From Dendrolimus kikuchii (lineage: Eukaryota; Arthropoda; Insecta; Lepidoptera; Lasiocampidae), in the NCBI GenBank assembly GCA_019925095.2, contig CM034411.1, forward strand, positions 8,578,001 through 8,642,000: a DNA stretch of 64,000 bases, written 5' to 3'. Of the stretch, positions 56,216 through 64,000 are shown one piece after another. Position 1 is the stretch's first letter, and each line of letters starts with the position of its first letter. Made by a program: the position numbers and the translations under genes. The notes beneath the pieces are model-generated. The model searched no databases. It worked only from the letters and a program-made list of their open reading frames with translations, and was not told the DNA's origin.

Positions 56216-58367
56216 AAACATTTGCATTTTTGTATGTTTATAACGAATAAACTCAAAATCTACCGAGTTCAAAAATTCTTTCACTATTAGAATGTTACAT
56301 TGTTCCTGAGTAACATAAGCTATAGTTAGTATATTTTACTACTAGAATAAAATTAGGGATTCCTACTAAAAACACGTTCAATAACGTAATCCAAGGTGTA
56401 AAAAAGTAGCCGTGCGAAGCCGGGACGGGCCGCTAGTCTTAAACTAAAATCGTCAGGTTCGTTTCATTATTCAGTATTTTCAAGCGAAAATTTTCATACG
56501 TTCAGTTTATATTTAGTGTGTATTTTTAAACAAAGTTCACTGACATGCGAGGTGACATTTACCAGAAATATTTAAACGATGTTCAACATTTTAATTTTAG
56601 AAAAAAATATTGGAACGTATTACAGTATGTACTTACGAGTAATTTATCATGCAGCCGGAATCGGAAACCCCGCCACTTCATAACTCCCCAAACGCCTGAT
56701 AATAAACTTGACGGTCACGGCTAGACCAAGTGTTTGTCTTGCCACAATGATTTAATCTTTTTGAAACCATCTATACAACACAAGTAAATACTACATAAGT
56801 CTTTTTTAAACGTTAAATAATGTTATTTATTGCACCACAGAAAAGTTGGAATATATTTTTTATGGTAAATAGCTAAACTGCTAGAGTGTTTACTGAAGGT
56901 TATCAAATTGGCCTCACAATTATGCCAATACCATATAATTTATTTTTTGCTTTCATTATATAATTTGTGCGTAATTTTGTATACATCTTCGCATTACACT
57001 TTGTAATATTACTCTATGGTACATCATTAGATAAGATATCTTACACCTGTTGGCCAGTGGCGGGGGTGGAAATTCGGCTAGAGCAAGCCGGTTGAAAAAA
57101 CATACCTTACGATGCAAGCGCCGACTACACCGCTGTTGAAAAAACGTCTAACTCCCGATGTATTTTCTTACTAGTGGCCCGGCGCGGTTTCACCCGGGCT
57201 CTGTCCCGCTCCCGTGGTATATAGCGTCATGTTATATAGCCTATGAGACTTCCTCTTAACGTAGCTTTCGAACAGTAATTTTTTTTTTTTAATCGGTTTA
57301 GTAGATCCAGAAATTACCCCCTAAAACGTCACAAACTCACAAACTTCACCTCTTTATAATATATATTTATTTTCTTATTAAAATTTGTATTTTTAATTTT
57401 GCAACCTTACCGCATATTTTGAAACAAAAGTCCGTGCCCGATCGGGTTATGAGTTGCTATTTCATCCAATACGTGTGGAAAGCCGCCGAGCGTTTCCAGA
57501 TAAGCATACATTAATAATATCTGCAAGACTAAAAAACGTAAGCGCCAATAAATCCACGGCACATTTGACCTTTTGGTCGCTAGTTAATTAATAGAGATAG
57601 TAGTAATATGTTTGAACAGAACGCGTAAACGCCTATGAATGCATGGTGCTTTCGACCTTTTGGTCGCTAGTCGCTACATTCTTAAAGGTAGGCTATAGGG
57701 AATTGTGTTATAAGAAGTCCACGCCGCTGTTGCTGACTTGTATTAGGTAATGCCAATCAGATTCAGTCTACTTCTTCACTTCAGCTCAGGGCTGCGACAA
57801 ACATGACCGACCCATTGCCACCTATTTACTAAACGGGAGTGTTAACGTAGTTTCGGCTTCGCTACAGTGGAGTGATATCGCTTTGATTTCATTCAAAATT
57901 TAAATTATTTATTTTAAGCCATAATAGAATAATGATTATTCAACTAGAAAGAAAAAATGAATTACGAGTAGGTACGTGTGTAATGTTTATCGAACCCATA
58001 CAAATGCTAAAGTATGAGTCATAATTTTATATTAAATAATACATCTGCTCGGTACTGATGTAAATTACACCTATTTCATACATTTTATTAAAAGTAGTTT
58101 AATTAAATATCATAAACATTTAATACCTATTTAGGTACGCATACAGTTTTTATGGTTCCGGAGCTATTTTGGCATACATGGACTCCTTGTTTTTAACCTG
58201 TCCGTCCATCTGTCTATCTTTGTATATTATAGATATTTTTTTCAAAATTTACTGGGTCTATATAGATGCAATGTGATGGAAAGGTGTAATTCTATATGGC
58301 ATTACACAATGCTGTATTAAAACCGCGAAACCACTAGAAACTACTAGTTTCCATCGTATATTTCTCC
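56216..58367. other. No gene; AT-rich with repeat scraps
   Basis: A repeat fragment GCCGTGCGAAGCCGGGACGG at about 56410-56440, another at 57170-57365 (TGGCCCGGCGCGGTTTCACC, then CTCACAAACTTCACCTCTTT), and a GGTTCCGGAGCTATTTTGGC fragment near 58150. The segment 57040-57180 is GC-richer without identity. Confidence 0.4.
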
Positions 58368-58603
58368 GTGTAGGAACGGAAAAAGAATACTAATTCCTGC
58401 GGCCGCGTGGCCTGTCGTGAGAGGCGACAAAACAACCCACAACCAGATGGTAGAGCATTTGCCCGACTGGATGGCTACCATCCCTGGTTTAAAGTATGCC
58501 GCCATAACAACTTTGAGTTGTGTTCCGGCATCAGTGGCCAGGTTCCAGTTTCTCTTTCAAGACCGGTAGCACATTGGCAGCACCTCTGGTGTTGCTGTGG
58601 GTA
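58368..58603 (+). mobile_element. SINE-like element, family S (3' truncated)
   Basis: Starts GTGTAGGAACGGAAAAAGAA, includes GTGGCCTGTCGTGAGAGGCG and ATGGCTACCATCCCTGGTTT, and stops after GGCAGCACCTCTGGTGTTGC without the usual tail. Confidence 0.75.
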
Positions 58604-59811
58604 CATTTTAGTTTTTTGTGTTCTTTCTAACTTCTAAACTATGAAGTTGAAAATTCTGAAAAAGATTAAACTTCAAATTTACTTTCAAATTAGTTTCAGC
58701 AATATGCTTTGAGTAATAGATATTTGATGGAATATTTTCGACTAAATTCTTTTTAAGTTTCATAGCCAAATGACGAAAACAGTGGATTGTTTAACCTCTG
58801 CGGAACCCTTTGTAGTTCGTGGACTGTAAAGCACTTACTTAATTTTTTGCAATGGATAAAATAACTACTAATTTTAGCCTCACAGCATTTTTTATAACTT
58901 TTTTTAGCTGTTTCTATTTTTCTATGTAAGATATAGGTTTCAAGTTAATGTTTTGTACATGAAATAAGCAAAACATCGCTATCAAAGAATGATTACATAA
59001 TATTAATTAAGTATTATTATTTTGCGTTTTCGTGGTTAATGTAGATTAATTCGCTATCATTTGCGTGGTGAGTCTCAGCGGTTTGGTTTCCTTGCCATTT
59101 TGATAAACATTTTTTGATAATTATCCATACACTGTTATTTCACATACAGAATTTGGCTAATATATACATATTACATTCGCGCTTCATATTATGGCAAGAA
59201 TGTGAAAAAAAAAACACGAGAACTCGTTTCACTCCCTTTTTTATTGAGTTTTATTCGCGAGAATGTGGCAGGCGCAATATGAGCCATATATTTATATGAC
59301 AATTTTAGTAACAATAATTAACAATGTCTAAAATACACTCTAATAAATGTATTCAAATTACACATGACTAAACCTAACATTGAGTTTTGCAATTGAATAA
59401 ACGAAGAGCCGTGTGCGAGTAGGACTCGCATGCACATGAAGCGTTTGTCTATAATTATGATGTCGATAGAGTCTCATTCAATACAACTGCAAGAAATTAG
59501 ACAAGTGGCGCGGCAGTTCACAAAGAATGAATAGAATAGAATAGAATAAACATTTATTGTATAAACTGTCACATGAAGGGTTCCGTAGAAATGAAAAATG
59601 ATGGCCATGCTTAATTTTTAGTTGATTCGCGATTTTACTACACTATAGCGCCATATTCGATTGGATGTAGGAATCGGCTACTTTCGTGTTGCAGATGTCC
59701 AGGGGCAGCTGTAACCACTTACCATCAGGCGAATCGTCTACTTTGCTTACCTGTAAACATAAAAACGTGTTTTATTTTCTAATACATTTCATTGCCATAG
59801 AAAGAGATACG
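58604..59811. other. No gene recognised
   Basis: AT-rich. A minus-strand LINE tail with an (AATAG)n start lies at about 59525-59580, and a SINE tail (CAGGGGCAGCTGTAACCACT) near 59690-59750. Confidence 0.4.
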
Positions 59812-60012
59812 AGCATTTCCCCATGTGGATGGCTACCACCCCTAGTCTAGAATATGCCGCCATAATAACTTAGGCAATAGTGACCATGTTTTAGTCACCC
59901 CCTTTCAGACCGGCAGCATATTGCTAACACTTTTGGTATTTTAAATGACCTCTGGCATCAGTAACCACTTTCTATCAGGTGGGACTTCACCTTCTCTGGT
60001 GTACTACAGTAA
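59812..60012 (+). mobile_element. 5'-truncated SINE-like element, family S
   Basis: Begins inside the family at GCATTTCCCCATGTGGATGG, continues CTAGTCTAGAATATGCCGCC and ends AACCACTTTCTATCAGGTGG with an ACAGTAATAAA-type tail. Confidence 0.65.
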
Positions 60013-60267
60013 TAAATTGCTATGTAAAAATACCCGACGAAATCGTGACAGTCCTATCAAATAGAACAACGTAACCGTGACTTTTTGTAAGCGAAAATCG
60101 TTTTAAAAATAGGCCCGTCGTACTTTGCCCGGTGCGTGTTATCATCTAGTCAATACGGTGCGTGTGTTTGTTCGTTGTTTAGACATAAAATATGCTATTT
60201 ATTGAAGTTAAGAAGGCTTGGAACTGTTGTGTCCCAAACGGAGTCATACAAGGAGGATTGTTTTGTA

Positions 60268-60575
60268 AATACATACATACATACATAACTTCACGCCAGT
60301 TCCCTTGCGGGGTAGGCACGAACAACAGAGCGCCATTTAGGCTTATTCTTACATACCTCACTTGCTTCTTTGACATTCATAACTCTTGTCATGCAAGCTC
60401 GTCTGTTCTTAAGGCTCCTGACATCACCTTCTGCTAGTACACGATCAATTTGATCATGGAAGGTGTGTCGTGGCCTTCCACGACTTCTGCATCCATCCAC
60501 TTTTGCATTGTATATCTGTTTAGTCATTCTTTCATCATGCATTCTTTCCACATGCCCGAACCACCGGAGCATGTT
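60268..60575 (-). mobile_element. LINE 3' end, family L, copy 2 (near-identical to 28083-28405)
   Basis: The complement begins ATGCTCCGGTGGTTCGGGCA and ends GTGAAGTTATGTATGTATGT. Its 93-residue frame differs from the copy at 28.1 kb at only a few residues (for example EVCKNK for EVYKNK, KWRSV for KWHSV). 5' truncated. Confidence 0.88.
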
Positions 60576-60659
60576 TTGTAAATAATCGACAAAATACCTT
60601 TATCCTAATCTCTCTTTTATTACGATGGAAATACCTTTGGGATTTTGATCAAAATAAGT

Positions 60660-60950
60660 CTGGAAGAAAAAAAAAGAAGACCAATGAAGGAGCACTGGAT
60701 ATAGTAAAGGAAAACGCACAATTTTTAAAACTGAAGGAAATAAGGTGGAAGATGTTTGGCCATTTGCACGACACCTTCATGGAAGGCAAAGTGCAAGCAA
60801 GGAAAGGGAAGGGAAGCCCAAGGCGAGCATTCATGGATCAAATAAAAGAAACGTGGATGTAGTGTCGTACAAAGTAGTAAAACCACAGACCCATAATAGA
60901 GAAGATTGGAGGAGACTCAACCGACAATACCATATAGCTTTTAAATGATA
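60660..60950 (+). pseudogene. LINE ORF2 C-terminal fragment
   Basis: A frame reads LKLKEIRWKMFGHLHDTFME then GKVQARKGKGSPRRAFMDQI, a degraded version of the W.GHI.R...E GK..G.RG.GRPR..Y..QI motif near the end of an RTE-type ORF2. Stops follow. Not the same family as L. Confidence 0.65.
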
Positions 60951-62189
60951 GACAGAAGTCCAATCAAGTGTTTGTTAGAGCATGTAAAATGAAGGGTGCG
61001 GTAGAAGTGGCAAATGACCACTGCTTTCGCTACTTGACTAGAGAATGATAATAAAATCAATCATACCAAATCTAGTGATATTAACTTGTCTAGTTGCTCT
61101 AAACGTATGTTTAAAATTTTAATCATCAAATTAATGAATGCAATAAATGCCTCATGAATCATGATAGATAAATGTATATAGTATTTTATATTAAAATCAA
61201 TTTATATTGATTATTAAACGATATTACTTAATTAAATATGTTTTAACAATATTAATATGTATGCATATGGTATATACTTATTATGCGTTTACACGAAATT
61301 AGCTCGCTCTGTCCAATTTTATCAAATTTAATGGAACAACCTGTTATTAGCCTCTTCTTTTTAAGTGCTTTTTTTTGTTTGTACAATCATAATATGCATC
61401 GCTGGTTTTTTTATGAATAAATAAACCAATAAATAATATTTAATCGAAATATACCAAATTTCAAACACTACTCAATAGATCTTGATCAAATCAATTTTCG
61501 TTGAAAACACTTAAGCTCTACCACTTTGGATTGTTGTCAGAATGGTCCAGTTCACAGTTCAGTGATTACAGGTGAGCATGAAAAATTACAGCCACTTTCT
61601 ATCAGGCGTTACACTGTTGTTGAAAAAAGTGCTTTACAAATATTTCAATACTACATAATTGTAGAGGGTTTTCCTACATGGTGTGCTAATGATAGAAGTT
61701 TGTAGATGCACATTGTTTGCTACTAAAATTATGCTAATGGAATGATTGTGCTTATGAATGTGCTAGGATCAGAGGCTGTTTCACCTACTGACTGAGTACA
61801 GTGCTAAACGAGTACTGATGAATATGATATACTATGTTAAAATGCACGTGTCTGTCTGTCTGTTGCTAGCCCGTACCAAATCTGCCGTAACATAAATCAT
61901 TAATCTTTTTCCTTCCCTATGCTCATGGAGAATAATAAAAAAAGTAACGTAAAATATAATTATTTATACACACATATATATTTCCTGTACGTCGCCTAAC
62001 GCCTCGTTGATATAAACAGAATATATCTGTAATGTTACTTTATGTTTGAAATAAAACCACATTTCACTAATTATATTGTATGTATTAATCTCCATGTTCT
62101 TTGATTGATCTCTCTGCCGGTGTTGCCACATCTATCTCTAAAATACAACCTTACAATATCTTTCTTTTATTTTTTTGGATTGTTTATGG
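60951..62189. other. No gene recognised
   Basis: AT-rich, without long ORFs. A SINE-like tail scrap (ACAGCCACTTTCTATCAGGC) is near 61585. Confidence 0.4.
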
Positions 62190-62422
62190 ATACTTGCAGC
62201 ACGAAAAGTGCTACAAATGCGCTGCTGCTCTCTAAAGAGAGACTGGAACCTGGCCACTAATGCCGGAACACAACTCAAGGTTGTTAGGGCGGCATACTCT
62301 AGACTAGGGGTGGTAGCCATCCAGACGGGCAAATACCCTACCATCTGGCTGTAGGTTGTTTTGTCGCCTCTTACGACAGGCCGACCGGCCGTAGGAAATA
62401 TATTCTTCTTCCGTTCCTGCAC
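62190..62422 (-). mobile_element. SINE-like element, family S (minus strand)
   Basis: The complement begins GTGCAGGAACGGAAGAAGAA at 62422, reads GGCCGGTCGGCCTGTCGTAA and GTCTGGATGGCTACCACCCC, and ends within GAGAGCAGCAGCGCATTTGT. The tail is missing. Confidence 0.75.
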
Positions 62423-64000
62423 GGATAATCTTCTCCGTAAATCTTTTTGTCTTAAGTAAATTATACAATTTCTGAAACTAAATTATATAGTTATGTATAC
62501 ATAAAACCAATAAGAATAATAATCAATTATATATAAACCGCCTTGAACTTGGTCTAGTTAGTTCTTCGTTCATTATCTATTTGTGCTATGCATTCGTTGA
62601 AAAGCGGTTATATGATCCATACGAAATAATAGAAACAGCTCCCATCTTTGATAGCATTGTTCTGGGCATTCAAATACATATATATTCATAGGTATGTTAT
62701 ATTTATATCTCTAACGACTTGAATTGACTTCACTAGCTAAAAGAAAAACAAAATTTTCATACATCAATGAATTTATCAATTTACATAGACACTAGCGCCG
62801 TTGGCGGGGATTTGAGTATGTTCGATTGAATCACTGCGCGCGCTTCAGAATGAAATAGTTCCCTCATTAGCCGCTAGATAACGTTGGTTGTACCATATAT
62901 CAAAGTATAAGAATTTTTATTTGAAATACACAATGATCTTCTTTAATCTCATCCTATTAATATTAATGTGATTTTGTAGCATGTCTACAATGCATAATTA
63001 ACAGTAACACCAGTAATATGTCAAGCAGTACAACATTAATAATTTATTTTCCTACTTGATTGGGTTTATTTATAGCGCTAAGTTTTCCTTTTGCGTCTTA
63101 TTACTTACTAGTGTATTATAGTATATTAGTGGTTAAATGGATAAACAACGAATGTATACGTATCAGCAAATAGTAACGAATAAACGTATTATTTAAAAAT
63201 ATCTACTAGAATCTAGATAATAATACTCACCTAGTATAAAATCTAATTTTGTAAATCTCCTAAACCGATGATAACTAGATGGCGCCCAGGCTATTTTTGT
63301 TGTGCTTTTTAATGTTTATGATGTTAATTTTGTCACAATACTTACGTACGTACATAAAAAATTTAAAATATCGTAAAAATATAAACAGTTTAATTTACAA
63401 AAAAAAAAGAATTACAATTAATAAATGAATTTCAAATTACCTTTAATTGGGAACGTACCCAAAATGCTGATTGCATTACCACGACAATCTTTTGGTCTAT
63501 TTAAAACACTTTCGGTCTAACCAAATCAACCATAAATTGAAAGTATCACGACATTTCTCTTCAATATATGATTGTTTTGGTGTGAGATTATTTTAAATAT
63601 ATAAGGGAGCCACGGGAAAATGCTAGTAGCGATGTTTGTGGTATGTCGTAATTATATATGGCTGCAACAGAAGCCTTACAAACACTTCAGTGCAAATTAA
63701 ATGCACTACAACCCGGTTACATGTTAAATCAATAATGAGGCCAATCAGAGACAATAGAACCATATACGTAAGGCAGGTCTATTTGTTGAATAACTTCGCA
63801 TAGTCTCTGGATCTAATGTTAAGTATTCATGATTATTCAAGAAAACATACATCAGACTTATATCGAATCGAACCCAAGACATGCTAACTCTCTCTTTATA
63901 GTTAAAGAATTAACTTCGAATGACCCTAATGACAATTCTCTCAGAACTATAGTTATCTAATACTCTTATAAAGCTATTATTTTATATTTATATCTAGTTA
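62423..64000. other. No gene; AT-rich
   Basis: The segment near 63430-63490 (GGGAACGTACCCAAAATGCT) repeats the block at 12490-12545. Otherwise no feature; no ankyrin exon seen before the window ends. Confidence 0.4.

Noticed and set aside
1..64000. CRISPR arrays, bacterial genes, integrated virus or an intact autonomous transposon
   Set aside because: No evenly spaced repeats, no dense bacterial-style coding, no viral structural or replication frames; every transposon seen is truncated, broken or non-autonomous.

Overview
This window reads as lepidopteran (moth or butterfly) nuclear DNA. It is AT-rich with long introns, and it is crowded with degraded LINE fragments carrying lepidopteran-style 3' tails, SINE-like elements, palindromic MITEs and a broken maT-type (DD37D) mariner. 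The organism call rests on these repeat families and on the insect-type ankyrin sequence, recognised from memory and not from a database search.

The only convincing host gene is an ankyrin on the plus strand. Sixteen coding exons between 3359 and 31816 each have GT/AG boundaries and join in one open frame of 2383 nt (794 codons plus one base). They encode exactly 24 ankyrin repeats, the number in the membrane-binding domain of metazoan ankyrins of the ANK1/ANK2 class. The gene is incomplete: the first codons lie upstream, and the ZU5, UPA and death-domain exons are not visible downstream. Whether it is the Ank1-type or Ank2-type insect paralogue cannot be settled here.

Layout: 1-3358, upstream intron or 5' region with a 290-bp MITE and a SINE. 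3359-31816, ankyrin exons 1-16 separated by introns of 0.8-6.7 kb full of mobile elements. 31817-49500, sequence without a recognisable exon, holding a Harbinger-like MITE nested in a LINE, a coding-like island at 34.56 kb, several LINE 3' ends and the mariner at 44.2-45.5 kb. 49.5-50.0 kb, a CpG-richer patch that could be a promoter and untranslated first exon. 50-64 kb, AT-rich DNA with a pogo/Tigger-like element that carries a second copy of the 290-bp MITE, plus more SINE and LINE fragments.

Ankyrin tethers membrane proteins to the spectrin skeleton, and the repeats encoded here form the solenoid that binds membrane partners. No operon-like arrangement, CRISPR array, intact virus or functional tRNA was seen. 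The more notable signals are two exons whose 3' splice sites sit directly against retroelement or repeat ends (exons 10 and 15), three nested insertions that give relative dates, the candidate internal promoter, and two nearly identical LINE 3' ends that point to recent activity.
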